Assembly (NCBI GenBank): GCA_018907035.1
Contig: JACCIC010000351.1
Span: forward strand, 124,001-188,000
From: Sycobia sp. Sy_11
Taxonomy: Eukaryota; Arthropoda; Insecta; Hymenoptera; Epichrysomallidae
Direction: 5' to 3'
DNA length: 64,000 bases
Position 1 is the first letter of the stretch. Every line of letters begins with the position of its first letter. A program made the position numbers and the translations under genes. Below the pieces are notes generated by a model. It saw only the letters and a program-made list of their open reading frames with translations. It was not told the DNA's origin and made no database searches. This document shows positions 10,115-22,000 of the stretch, one piece after another.

Positions 10115-11312
10115 TAAAATCCGGCCGGGGTAACGCGAATTGGCCTAAATATTTGGACTATGTTAGCAGTGAAGACAAATCTATAAAGTCGCCAATATAA
10201 AAGGATCAGAGATAGATCCTTTCGCAGAAGGGGCCGGGCAAGTAAATAATCGTTTAAACGGTGACCTTCTTTCGTTTTCCTCGAAGCATCGAATACGACC
10301 CGAATCTTTCTGCCGTGAGATGCTGCGTGGTGAGGCAAGTACCACGCACAGGGACTATTGCACTCATTGTCTGCGATTCACGTTATATAACCGAGCCTCT
10401 CATATGTATGTATAAAATCCCGGTAATTATTGGCTAGAGCGGCGTCGTTGAAGAATCGACAGTGTGCGTAAGTTAATGACCCTAATGCCATCCGGCGAGT
10501 GTCAAATACAACCTCAGGTAGCTCCCCTTTTACAGGAAGGAGTTTTCTTTTCCGGCCAATCCTCTGTGATAATCATGCTAAGCGCATGAGCGCACTTCTC
10601 TCAACATGTGGCTAGTTCGGGGAACGTTGGGAAATGATGCGTTAATTGTGAATCGGTGTTATCGGAAGACAGATTCGCATTTATCGCTTGATCTTTCGCA
10701 CTGAGTTCGGATTCCCAGAACTTCCTTGATTCAGAATCTAACCGCGAGATCACGATGTGTACGAGCCACACATTCCAATGTTCTACCGGCATACATAGAG
10801 TTAATAATGCCCAGACTATTCTTTGGCTCTAGTCAGCTAATGCACGCATTTTGGAGGCTGATTCTCTTTTCAGCTAAGGCAAATTCATTAAAGCATTCAA
10901 ATGATTTGCTGCAGTCAAACGCGGATTGTAGAATTGAACCTTGAGGGACTGCCAATCTGACGCATAATTTATACTCTTTAGTACGACATTTTTTAATAAA
11001 TCAGCCGCGGGGCCCTTTAAGCACGATTTTAAATATTGCAATTTCGTTGCATCATCTACTTCGGGGACGTTATGCACCAGCACGGTGAACAAATTACGAA
11101 AACTTTCTCAGTCTTCACATTTACTGGAAAAGGCTGGAAGATCTAGCTTCGGCAACTTAGCTGAACGTGACGTAGATCCAGAGGTAGACGAGCTCGGCGG
11201 TGGTCGAGGGACAGTGTTTTTCTCCCGTTCCAAATCGACCGCTAGAGTCTGAAGACAATCAAGTGTATCTTTGTATATCGTTTGTAAGCTAGTGAATATC
11301 CCGTCAATCATA
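10115..11312 (-). pseudogene. BEL/Pao retrotransposon remnant (gag fused to reverse transcriptase by deletion)
   Basis: Minus strand. From 11311: a serine-rich linker, then KLPKLDLPAFSSKCED and, after a frameshift, SFRNLFTVLVHNVPEVDDATK, the conserved Pao gag block, ending with YNPRLTAANHLNALMNLP (10880). Further gag follows at 10792-10601 (EHWNVWLVHIVISRLDSESR, FPTFPELA). The zinc-knuckle and protease region is deleted, and at about 10530 the frame resumes in pol with FNDAALANNYRDFIHTYERL and then LPHHAASHGRKIRVVFDASR and LLYWRLYRFVFTANIVQIF, the Pao reverse transcriptase. It stops abruptly at about 10115. The gag start side is cut by the Mutator-like element beginning at 11313. No LTR is recognised. 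Confidence 0.85.
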
Positions 11313-11709
11313 CAGTGTGTGTACTGTCCATAAATTAAAGTTTCAATATATACTCAACTTCACATGAATTTTAAAACAGTTTTAAAAAATTACAAAAAAA
11401 TATTATTTAATAGATTATTTATTTTATAAATAAATAAAATAATATCCATAATTAATTACCTATAATATCTATCAATCTACTTCGTTGATATTAAAAAATG
11501 GCTAATCGCAATGTTAATGGAAAAACAAAAGAATAATGATCAAAAAAGGTATCTTGTATAATACTGCAAAAAAACAACTTTTAACAAAGGTAAAATAGCT
11601 AGGCGACTTTGACGTGTTCTTAGCATAGTAAGAATTTTAAATATATCTTCTCATTTATTTTATAAAAAATTTGTATAAAATATTTTTCTAAATTCAGTAA
11701 TTTATTAAG
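11313..11709 (+). repeat. Left terminal inverted repeat of the Mutator-like element
   Basis: Matches the reverse complement of 15156-15550 over its whole length with a modest number of substitutions. Long terminal inverted repeats of this kind are characteristic of many Mutator-like elements. Confidence 0.9.
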
Positions 11710-12019
11710 GCAGTATTCTACTTTACAATTTTGAAAAAAAAGTTTTTTTTTTTACATTTTTCGAAAGTAAATATATTCCAGAATGTTAGCTCAAAATTTT
11801 AGAAAGATTCAGGCAGTCTAACTATACTTTTTCATCTTTCGAACGCACTTACCTGAGCACGCTATTCTGACCCGCCCAGCGCGCGCACCGGATAAGCCAT
11901 CTACCCAGCCTTGTTCGCTGCAGCAGCTGGTCTCCTATTGTAAATCATTACACCTATATAAATTCTCATCAAAATATATACCTTTGCTTCTCAATATTAC
12001 CTTCCCTTTATAATTTTGC

Positions 12020-12741
12020 TTGTGTATTTCGAAGAAAGTTGTGAAGAAACCAAAAGTCATGATTAAAAAAGTGAAGACTGCTGATCTAAGTATCAAATTA
12101 ATGAAGGAGTTATCTAAAAACTACAGTCTTGCAATTGAAAGGAATTCAAATTTAGTAGAAGGTATGCGAAACGAGATCTGGGCCGGATATTACCACAAAA
12201 TCTCAACAGACTCCAAACCACAGCATACGTACTGTTCAGACAGCTGGTGCAAGAATGAGAAGGCCGAAGCAAACAACGCTTTAAAAAATTATAAACATCG
12301 ACCTACTCTTGCTAGTGACGTACAAGAGGTGCTGAAACCGATCTACGAAGATCTAGTGAAAACGGAATTGCTGGAGAGATGTTTGGGCAGAAACACTCAA
12401 ATTAACAATGAGTGTTTCAACTCAACAGTTTGGGCTATGGCAACGAAGCACGTCTATAATGGAAAAAAATCGTTAAAATTGCATGCCTCACTGCTGCCTG
12501 CATTTTTAATGAAGGATTCAGCCCACTTTTGAAAATAATGGAAATTATGGGCCTGAAAATCGGTCAAACCGCCATGAAGTTCGCCCATATGCGCAACCAG
12601 CAACGCATCGTTCAAGAGCACCACCGCTCGACTGAGGCTTTTAAGGAGAGCAGAACTCAAAAAAATCAAGCTAAATTAGATGAAAATACTTCCGTGGAAC
12701 AAGTTCAAGGCATATTGTATGGCCCAGGATTCGTTGATTGA
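12020..12741 (+). pseudogene. Mutator-like transposase, C-terminal part
   Basis: The first frame (12020-12532) includes IKLMKELSKNYSLAIERNSN, EGMRNEIWAGYYHKISTD, a cysteine pair in YCSDSWC, LKPIYEDLVKTELLERCLG and NNECFNSTVWAMATKHVY. These are hallmarks of the insect/cnidarian 'Mutator-like transposase domain' proteins (a CPxG..SWC zinc-like motif, then LERCLGG.TQN.NE.FN). After a frameshift near 12525 a second frame (12529-12741) gives IMEIMGLKIGQTAMKFAHMR and ends in LYGPGFVD, the expected C-terminus. The N-terminal half with the first catalytic acids is absent: only about 300 bp separate the left terminal repeat from this segment. So this copy is a deleted, non-autonomous relic. Confidence 0.75.
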
Positions 12742-13082
12742 GCGTAAGTTAAATTTTTCTACGATTTTCCACTTACAAAAACTTTTCTCAAAACAGCGTT
12801 TTCAAGTACCGTGGTCGTGAAAACTAAAAAACTATTGAACCGATCCTTATGAAATTTTGAACACATATTCTATATGTTTGTATCAACCGTTCTAACAACA
12901 ATCAACTTCAAATTTTAATTCTAACTATATTTTTATTACAAAAAAAGACGGAAAAAAATCAATTTTTTTTCTTTCGTATTTTAGCTGCCGTTTTGCTGAT
13001 TTTGCACGTACATAAAATATTCTAGTTAAATCGGTTACTGGAGTCATACTGAACATACAACTATTTGATTTTTTTGTTTCAG

Positions 13083-13779
13083 ACCTTCCAAAAAGGGTCG
13101 TGTGAGCACCTCTGATCAGGCTCGCTCAGGACGCCCCATTGAGGTCATAACTCCAGATATGATCGAAAAAATCCATCAAATAGTGCTGAAAGACCGCAGA
13201 TTAAAAGTGCGTGAAATAGCTGAGACCTGTCAGATGTCATATAAATGTGTAAAAAATATTTTGCACCAACATTTGTATATGGAAAAACTCTGTACAAGAT
13301 AGGTGCCGCGTTTGCTAACAGTCAACCAAAAAGTTTTGATTCGAAAGAAAATTTTTACTTATTGGAACGTTTGAGCCACAAAGTGAAAATTAAACGACCT
13401 CATCTGGCGAAGAGAAAATCTTGTTTCATCACGATAACGCACCAGCGCACACGTCAATCGTTGCGATGGCTAAAATCAACGATCTGAAGTTTGAATTGAT
13501 GCCGCACCTTCCCTACTCTCCAGACCTAGCCCCGAGTGACTATTATCCGTTCTTTAACCTCAAAAAATGGCTTGGCGGTAAGAGATTTGCGGACAATGAA
13601 GAAGTAATCGAAGCTGTAAATGGGTATTTTGAGAAGCTTGATCAATCAATCTATAGAAATGGCATTACTAGATTAGAACACCGATATGAGAAATGTATCA
13701 GTCTTGGAGGAGATTGTGTTGAGAAATAAAAATGAAATTCTTAAGAACGTTGTATTTCTTGGTCAGACCGGAAACTTAT
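13083..13779 (+). pseudogene. Mariner transposase fragment, irritans-like, copy B1
   Basis: Starts abruptly within the transposase N-terminus (GRVSTSDQARSGRP, then VTPDMIEKIHQ-type helix, IAETCQMSYKCVKNILHQHL). An internal deletion near 13345-13365 removes the first catalytic Asp block and joins to RLSHKVKIKRPHLAKR. A frameshift leads to 13421-13729 with FHHDNAPAHTS (second Asp) and SPDLAPSDYYPF (third Asp), ending at a normal C-terminus (DYVEK-type, here DCVEK). The 3' terminal inverted repeat is cut short at CGGAAACTTAT and abuts copy B2 in inverted orientation. The family is distinct from the copies at 8.7 and 16.4 kb. Confidence 0.85.
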
Positions 13780-15001
13780 GACCCAGAAAAACAACGTTTT
13801 TAAGAATTTTTTTTTTATTTCTCAACATAATCTTCTCCAATGCTGACACATTTCTGATAGCGATGGTCTAATCTAGTAATGCCATTTCTATAGATTGATT
13901 CGTCAAGCTCCTCAAAATGCCCATTTACAGCTTCGATTACTTATTCATTGTCCGCAAATCTCTTGCCATTTTTTGAGGTTAGGAAACAGATAATAGTCAC
14001 TCGGGGCTAGGTCTGGAAAGTAAAGAGGGTGCGGCATCAATTCAAAATTCAAATCGTTGATTTTAGCCATTGCAACGATTGACGTGTGCGCTGGTGCGTT
14101 ATCGTGATGAAACTTCATTTTTTCGTGGCTCAAACGTTGCAATAAGTCTGCATAGTATTGACCAGTGATAGTTTAATCCTTTCCAAGGTAATCAATGTAT
14201 ATAATACCATTTGCATCCCAAAAAACAGTAGCCATAACTTTGTTCGTCGAAAAAATTGTTTTTGCTTTCTTTGAAGTTGGTTCCCCTGGTCCAATCCACT
14301 CTTTAGACTGTTATTTTGTTTCAGGAGTGTAGTGGTGCAGCCATGTTTCGTCTACGGTTACGAATCAACGCAAAAATTTGCTTGGATTACGCTTATACAA
14401 CGACAAATTCGCGGTAGAAATGTTCTTTCGAATCAATTTTTGAGCGACTGTTAGCAAACGCGGCACCTATCTTACACAGAGCTTTTCCATATACAAATGT
14501 TGGTGCAAAATATTTTTTACACGTTGAAATGACATCTTACAGGTCTCAGCTATCTCACGCACTTCTAATCTGCAGTTTTTCAGCACTATTTGATTGATTT
14601 TTTCGATCATATCTGGAGTTGTGACCGCAATGGGGCGTCCTGAGCGAGGCTCATCAGAGGTGCTCACACGACGCTTTTTAAACTAGAAAACCCACTGCTT
14701 AATGGTTGAACATGATGGGGAGAATATCCCCAGTTTTGAGTCCATCTCTTCTTTAATTTCCTTCGGCTTTAACCCCTTCAAATAAAAGTATTTGATGACA
14801 GCACAATTTTCCAGCTTTTTTATTTTTACGAAAAACACAGAGACGTCTTGTTCAGCGTGCTCTCAAACCTAAACTAACATGGCGATCGGACTGAAACTAT
14901 AGCTACAAGCTATCTAAGGACGGTACTATAGAACGCCACCTCAAACTAGGTCTAGTGGTGGCATCTCTTGGACAGGCCGGAAACTTATTAATCCACCCTT
15001 G
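13780..15001 (-). pseudogene. Mariner, irritans-like, copy B2
   Basis: Minus-strand mariner. Its 5' terminal inverted repeat ends at 15001 (rc CAAGGGTGGATTAATAAGTTT) followed by TA at 15002-15003. Coding parts include GRPIAVTTPDMIEKINQIVL and CKMSFQRVKNILHQHLYMEK (14667-14467), VTVDETWLHHYTPETK with a stop (near 14350), FHHDNAPAHTSIVAMAK (14130-14080) and LAPSDYYLF (near 14000). All three catalytic acids are present, but stops and a frameshift break the gene. Its 3' end lacks the outermost ~28 bp of the terminal repeat and is fused tail-to-tail with copy B1 at about 13780. Confidence 0.85.
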
Positions 15002-15155
15002 TACAAGCTCTTATTTATAGGGATTGTCAATCTTTTTCGGAAGATTTCAGGAAGATATTTTGTATAAATATTATTCAAGTATATGAAAATTTTTTTGTTT
15101 GTCTATGAAGAGATTTACAATATAATTACATATATTATTATGTATGTATTTTTAT

Positions 15156-15550
15156 CTTAATAAATTACTGAATTTAGAAAATATTTTATATAAATTTTTT
15201 ATAAAATAAATGAGAAGATGTATTTATAATTCTTACTATGCTAAGAACACCTCAAAATCGCCTAGCTATTTTACCTTTCTTAAAAGTTGTTTTTTTGCAG
15301 TATTATACAAGATACCTTTTTTGATCGTTATTCTTTTGTTTTTCCATTAACATTGCGATTTGGCATTTTTTAATATCAATGAAGTAAATTGATAGATATT
15401 ATAGGTAATTAATTATAGATATTATATTGTTTATTTATAAAATAAATAATCTATTAAATAATATTATTTTATTTTTTTTCAAACTGTTTTAAAATTCATG
15501 TGAATTTGAGTTTATATTGAAACTTTAATTCATGGACAGTACACACACTG
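15156..15550 (-). repeat. Right terminal inverted repeat of the Mutator-like element
   Basis: Inverted partner of 11313-11709, ending ...ATGGACAGTACACACACTG. A partial third copy lies at 634-772. Confidence 0.9.
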
Positions 15551-16300
15551 CATGTCTGGGTGATCAGCCACTCCTGCAAGTGACAAAAATTATCTCGGTT
15601 AGTGTATAAGCAAGCCTTATTAATATTTTGTAAATATAACATTATATGCGAATATGTAAACTATTTAATGCGAATATTAAAACTATACTATCGACGCGTT
15701 TAATATGCATTATATGTAGAAGGTATAGCTTGCGTATAAATAAATTAAAAATTAAAAACTCGATATAAATTTATTATTAAAATAATGATTATCGTCAATG
15801 AATTTATATACAATGACATTGTTGAGTTCGCGTATAAGAGTAAAACCACACGATAACTTGAACGCAAATATCGTACAATCATGGCTCTTTTTTAGCAGGG
15901 ATATATGTTAAACCTAGTTTCAACCTTATCTTCAGGTAAATTTTAATTATAACCAGAAATACATTGATACGAAATGAACAATTATGGGTTTTAAATACCT
16001 AAAAAATAGGTTTCGAAAATGTCTATAAACCGGTTGAAATAATCGGAAAAAATGCTTCATGTTAAGATAATTGCTACCGAACAAAAATGCCTTGTTTTTG
16101 AGTTTCTTCATAATGAAATAGCTTGTTTATGCCTTAATAATGTTTAGCATTTCTACGAAAGTCGGATCCATTTTTTTATTCATTCTTAGTGCACTGATAC
16201 ATATCTAACAATTTTTAATAAGTTGGAAAGTAGTTATTAGGTGTGAGAAATAGAATCAACTATCATAGCTTAAAATTAGGCAACTCTTAGAATGAGAAAT
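15551..16300. other. AT-rich stretch, nothing recognised
   Basis: The first ~50 bp could be displaced BEL/Pao gag DNA that was separated from 11312 by the Mutator-like insertion, but the match is too weak to claim. The remainder shows no gene. Confidence 0.35.
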
Positions 16301-16400
16301 GTGAACATTGTCAATAAAATGAGAAAATAGGTAGAAACTAGGCTTGAAGCTGGAACCTTGTTTCTGGCTAGTAAATGAACATTTTGAGTCGGATGTAAGT
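16301..16400. repeat. Dispersed repeat, copy 1
   Basis: Shares with 30131-30235 the strings GTGAACATTGTCAATAAA, GGTAGAAACTAGG, GAAACCTTGTTTCTG-type (here GGAACCTTGTTTCTGG) and a terminal TCGG(A/C)TGTAAGTT. No protein coding is seen; the family is unknown to me. Confidence 0.65.
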
Positions 16401-16446
16401 TGCAATTACTACAATCGAAAATATTAATATTTATACAATATTATTA

Positions 16447-17726
16447 GGAGTGTGAATAAGTCTTTCCCGTTTTTTGTAAGAGATGGCGCCACCAATACTG
16501 TGCGAGTATTCAATGGTTACATATGTCATAATCAAAGCTTATTCATATGTCAACAATTCCATACTAACACATTAGTTAAAATTTTTTCGCATCATAAATT
16601 TTTGATATGGTGAAAATGTCGAAATTTGAGCCGAGTCGACGTCATTTGCGGGAAGTTTCACTTTATTGGTTCAATTTGAAGAAATCTGCTGCCGAGACGC
16701 ATCGATTGCTTCAGGAGGCTTATGGAGAAGGTTGTGTCGATGATTCAAGTGTTCGCGGATGGTTTCGACGCTTCAAAAGCGGTGATTTCGACGTGGAAGA
16801 CAAGGAGCGTTCCGGGCGGCCGCAAATCTTTGAAGATCGAGAATTGGCGACTTTGCTTGATGAAGATTCTTGTCAAACGCAAGAAGAACTTGCTGAAGCA
16901 TTGGGAGTTGACCGAACAACCATTTCCAAGCGTTTGAAAGCCATGGGAATGATCCAAAAGCAAGGAAATTGGGTGCCGTACGAACTGAAGCTGAGAGACG
17001 TCGAACGGCGTTTTTTCACTTGCGAACAGCTGCTTCAGTGACATAAAAGAAAGGGTTTTCTGCATCGTATCGTGACTGGCGATGAACAGTGGATACGTTA
17101 CGATAATCCGAAGCGAAGAAAATCATGAGGACTACCTGGCCATGCATCATCATCGACGGCCAAGCCAAATATTCATGGCGCCAAGCTCATGCTCTGTATA
17201 TGGTGGGACCAGCTAGGTGTGGTTTACTATGAGCTTCTGAAACCGAATGAAAGGATCACAGGCGAGGTTTATCGACGACAATTGATGCGTTTGAGCCGCG
17301 CATTGCGAGAAAAACGGCCACAATACTCCGACAGGCACGACAAAGTTATTTTGCAACATGACAATGCTCGCCCACATGTTGCACCGCCGGTGAAAACATA
17401 CTTAGAAACGCTCAAATGGGAAGTCCTACCCCACCCGCTGTATAGTCCAGACGTTGCTCCGTCTGATTACCATCTCTTCAGATCGATGACGCATGGCCTG
17501 GCTGACCAGCACTTCCATTCCTACGAGGAAACCAAAAAATGGGTGGATGACTGGATAGAGGCCAAACCGGTCGAATTTTTTCGCAACGGGATTCGTATGT
17601 TGCCAGAAAGATGGGAAAAAGTTGTAGCTAGCGATGGCCAATACTTTCAATAATTCATTTGTAACCATTTTTTCACAATAAAGGCTCATAATTTGAAAAA
17701 AAACGGGAAAGACTTATTCACATACC
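16447..17726 (+). mobile_element. Nearly intact mariner (Mos1/mellifera-like), copy A2
   Basis: A 1.28-kb element with inverted ends: the left reads GTGTGAATAAGTCTTTCCCG and the right is its reverse complement at 17700-17722. The left flank has the TA target dinucleotide (16445-16446); the right flank has TG, compatible with a mutated TA. It holds a single transposase gene at 16607-17653. Confidence 0.92.
16607..17653 (+). pseudogene. Mariner transposase, full length with two nonsense codons
   Basis: One continuous frame of 348 codons, the usual mariner length (about 345). In order it has an N-terminal helix-turn-helix (FNLKKSAAETHRLLQEAYGE), KSGDFDVEDKERSGRP, a second DNA-binding helix (GVDRTTISKRLKAMG), [17 protein letters not shown] with the first Asp, QHDNARPHV with the second and SPDVAPSDYHLF with the third. 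It ends in ERWEKVVASDGQYF. There are no frameshifts. Two in-frame TGA codons interrupt it at 17039-17041 (relatives have Arg, so CGA to TGA) and 17126-17128 (relatives have Trp). All catalytic acids are kept. This is the best preserved transposase in the window and hence probably the most recent mariner insertion. Confidence 0.93.
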
Positions 17727-19050
17727 TGATCAATTTTCTAATACATTAGTTTTATCAATGTGTAGTTCTTTTTTTTCGAATCTAAAACAAATTTATTTCT
17801 TTGGTTTTTTAAAATTATCCGATGGGTTTTGTCAGTAAAGGGTGTAATTGAAAATTTTATTTTAAAAAAGTGCTACGTGTCAAAAAATCACATTTCGTTT
17901 TTAAATGTTGTTGTTTTCAATTGTATTAAACTGGTGAGTCCAATAACTTTTTCTATCATTCAAAAATGGATTTCAAGATTTTTCAATTCTGATGGATTTG
18001 GCAAACTGTACAACTAGGTGAAGTTAATTTTTGAAACCGAACATAGATTTTCTTACAATTATATTGATTAAATTGTTATAGTTAAATATATATTTATATT
18101 AAATATATGCTTTAGTAATAAATACTTAAATAGTAAATATGCATTACAAAATAAAGTGTTACTCATCAAATATTTTATTATTTTAAATGAATTTTTAAAA
18201 AGAGGAAATAAAGCACTTTATTTAAAATATGTGAATTTATAATTAATATAAATAAACTATAAAAAATACATTTTTTTTGGTTCCAAATATTTGGAAGATA
18301 GAAGTTATATACGTATTTCAGACAAACAATTTCGTTTTGAGAAATATTTTTTTTCGTATAAATAAACTGTACGTTACTTAAGAATGCAGAATTTTTTGTG
18401 CACATATTTTTGAAGATAACAGAAATAATAACAGTATTCAAACATTTTATTTATTTACATGATCTTTATTAAATTAATAAATAAGTTAATTGGATGTGTT
18501 ACAGTTAGTTTTTGTTGGGATTAAGACGAAATATGCTGCACAATTTTTTAGAAATGATTATTACTATAATGAAGATGGCTATAATATATAATAATACGTC
18601 AAATAATCGTTTAATATTTTTATAAATGCTGTTGAAAATTTTGACCCCCTTGATCAAACAACAAGTCGGAAGTTCCAAATCTTATAAAAACTTTGCTCGC
18701 AGACGTAATAAATATATTCGAATAAATTCGAAATTCTATTTTAACCAGGGATTTTTTTGGAATATTGTACTGCATTTCTTTGAAATAAACCAAATTGCTA
18801 ACTATTAAGGTGATTAAATAAGTAAAGAAAAATATCATTTATAATCAACACTGATGAAAATTCAAATTCGAGTGATTTTGATAATATTAAGTTCGCGGAT
18901 AAATAGGTGGCGAACATGTCCTTGGATCACATATAAAAGGTTTGGCGAAGTTTAATCTACATATAACCAAGCCAACGTCGATATTTTTCTAGAAATTTGT
19001 GCTTCTTGCCTAATTCACATAAATTTGCTGATTAATTGTTTTTTAATACA
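17727..19050. other. AT-rich stretch, nothing recognised
   Basis: Short frames here are compositional. The 5' end of the Helitron probably lies in the last few hundred bases, but I cannot place its TC terminus. Confidence 0.4.
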
Positions 19051-19059
19051 AAATATCAT

Positions 19060-22000
19060 GCCCAGATCGTTCAAAAGTTCTCTTAGTAGAATACTAGACA
19101 TGCTAGACGACAGTCTACATTACGATTATATGAGACTACTAATCAGAGTAATTTTAGACGTGCTCGAGAAAGACAGTCCATAGCTCTGCGTCGAGTTTCT
19201 ACTGTTACTCAACAAACTGAATTTGAACTTATACAACAAGACACAGTTGCATCTAATATTGCCGAATTAAGGACTGCAACTTTAAAATTTCGCTGAGCTT
19301 TTGAATACAATCCTGCTTTTGATTACCTGCATATTAACTACTTACAAATTGGTGTAATGAACACAATATGCAATCATTGTTGAGCAAAAAAATGGAAAGG
19401 TGAAGCACCTTCAATGTGCTGTTCTGGTGGCAAAATTTCACTTCCTCAACTTGAGTTGATAGAGCCTCTACGCGGATTAATATTAGGAACACATCCTTTG
19501 TCAAAAAATTTTCTTGCCAATATAAGGAAATATAATAGTTTGTTTCAAATGACCTCATTTGGAGCCAAGGAAATTGTAGAAAGTAATTTTATGCCTACAT
19601 TTAAAATCCAGGGGCAAGTTTACCATCGTATAGTAAGTTTATTTCCTGCTTCTGGTGAAAAAGAACAATTTTTACAAATTTTTTTCATATCGGAAGCTGA
19701 TCAAATTTCTCTACGAAATAATATTATTCCAAATTTAAACCATGAGTTAATACAAATATTGCAAGATTTTTTATTACAAAATAATAATTTAATAAAAGAG
19801 TTCAAATATAATGTAGAACATAATAGGAACCTAGAGGATTTAAAATTAATAATTCATGTCGATCGCGTACCTGTCAACCAACACAGAGGTCGTTATAATG
19901 CTCCAACTACTAACGAAGTAGCTATTTTAATGGTTGATGATGATAAAGGACTTAGAGATATTGTTCTACATTGTCGGCATGGACCATTGCAGAAAGTTTC
20001 AGAATTACATCATTCCTACGATGCTGTGCAATATCCTCTTATATTTTCTAGAGGCGAAGATGGTTATTGTTTAAATATTTCTCTAAATGATAATCCTCAG
20101 CGAAAAGTTTCATGTATGTAATTTTATGCATATAGATTTATGATAAGGAACAATAACGGTAACTTCCTGCATCATTATAAATCCTTCTTGAATAAATATT
20201 GCGTTTATATGATGGCTAAAATGATATCTGAAAGATTAGCTTTTATTCGTTTCAATCAGCAAAAATTGCGAGCTGATGATTATATACATCTCCGAGATAT
20301 TCTTGAGCAAGATGCTAATGTAAATCCTAAAAATATAGGGCAACGCATAATTCTCCCATCATCAGTTACTGGATCTCCACGATATATGCATGAGAAATAT
20401 ATATATGAGAAAGATCATGAGAATATCATGAGAAAGATGCTATGGCGTATGCGCGTAAATATGGGCGTCCAGATTTATTTATAACTTTTATGTGCAACCC
20501 TGAATGGCCAGAAATAAAGCAGGAACTATTTTCTGATCAAATGTCCAAAGATAGATATGATATTATTTCTAGAGTTTTTCATTTAAAATTAAAGAAATTA
20601 ATAGACCTGATTACTAAAAAGGAAATATTTAATAAAGTTAATTGCTATTCACTTAGTATTGAATGGCAAAAACGAGGATTACCTCATAGTCATATTTTGG
20701 TGTTGTTAGAAACTAAAATTCGACCAGATGAGATCGATGTTATAATTTCTGCAGAGCTTCCGGACAAAAATATTGATCCAATACTGATACAATACAATAA
20801 TGATTCCATGATGAATGGAAAATGTTCCAAAAAATATCCTCGAGCATTTATTTCTGATACTCAAACTTCAGATGATAGTTATCCCAGTTACCGCAGAAGA
20901 AGTCCTGAAAACGTCGGTTTAACAGCAGCTTTACATATGTGCGGAACTTTAATTGATATAGACAATAGATGGATTGTTCCATACTGTCCACTCCTCTTGC
21001 GCTGTTTCAATGCGCATATAAACTTTGAATTTTGTAATTCCGTGCAAGCTATCAGATATATATGCAAATATATTACCAAAGGGTCAGACCAAGCTACAGT
21101 TTTTGTTGAAAATGAAAATGATGAATTAAATCAATATCTCAATGGTCGATATATATGTTCATCCGAGGCTTACTGGAGATTTTTTGATTTTCCAATTCAT
21201 GTACGATATCCAACTGTCATTCATTTAGCAGTTCATTTAGAAAATCTTCAACGTGTTTACTTCACTGAAGAAAATATGCAAAATGTTTTTAATGGTCCTC
21301 AGCAAACTACATTAACAGCTTTCTTTGAATTTTGTCGCTCAGATGAATTTGCTAAAACATTGCTATATCCTGAAGTATCTAGCTATTATATTTGGCGAGG
21401 CAATAAATTTATTAGAAGGAAGCGTGGGTTACCGTTGAAGAATTTCCCGGAGTTAAAAAAGACGATGCTTTGGGTAGAGTATATACTATTCATTCAGATC
21501 AAAGTGAATGTTTTTATTTGCGTCTTTTATTGCATAATGTTAAAGGTCCTATCTCATTTAATGATTTAAAGACTGTTAATGGTGTTCTACAACAGACATT
21601 TCAAGCTGCATGTGTTGCGCTTTGCTTAGTAGAAAATGATAGTCATTGGAAGGATACTTTATTCGATGCTTCATTATACCAGTCTTCGTCTAAATTAAGA
21701 GAATTATTTGCAATTGTATTAGTATTTTGTCATCCAGCTGAACCACATGTATTATGGGAAATGTTTCAGAAGGATTTTTGTCAAGATATTTTATGTCAAA
21801 TTCGTCGGCAAACTAACAATTTCGAAATAAAGTTTTCAAATGAAATATTTAATAAAGGTCTTATTGAAATTGAAAATATTGTGATCACTCTTGGTGGAAA
21901 ATATTTATGTGATTTTTGTTTACCAACTCCTATACGTAAGAATCACGAGAACATAAATGCTCATGATACAATGTTGCCACATAATTTTGATAGTGATGAA

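Larger units (their letters stand above)
5540..10115. repeat. Degenerate AT-rich repeat array with ACTAAATATTTAGT core
   Basis: The near-palindromic string AACTAAATATTTAGTT and close variants recur every few tens of bases (for example 5675, 5756, 6236, 6292, 6470, 8590, 9915, 9955, 10075 and 10100). The array is interrupted by a Penelope-like cluster (about 6640-8460) and a decayed mariner (about 8650-9850), and it continues on both sides of each. It ends where a BEL/Pao remnant begins at about 10115. Period and consensus would have to be computed; by eye, spacing is irregular at roughly 50-60 bases. Confidence 0.55.
11313..15550 (+). mobile_element. Mutator-like DNA transposon with ~395-bp terminal inverted repeats
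   Basis: Both ends start with CAGTGTGTGTACTGTCCAT and the inverted similarity continues for about 395 bp, interrupted only by small differences. The interior encodes the C-terminal part of a Mutator-like transposase (12020-12741). Two mariner copies (13083-15001) occupy the right half of the interior. It lies at the edge of the gag gene of the BEL/Pao remnant. A 9-bp target duplication, usual for this superfamily, is not visible (TCAATCATA on the left, CATGTCTGG on the right), so the insertion may have been rearranged. Confidence 0.8.

Noticed and set aside
16745..17065. 106-codon frame antisense to the mariner transposase
   Set aside because: Shadow of the transposase gene; no independent features.
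18178..18441. 87-codon minus-strand frame
   Set aside because: AT-driven Phe/Ile/Asn/Lys composition, no family resemblance.
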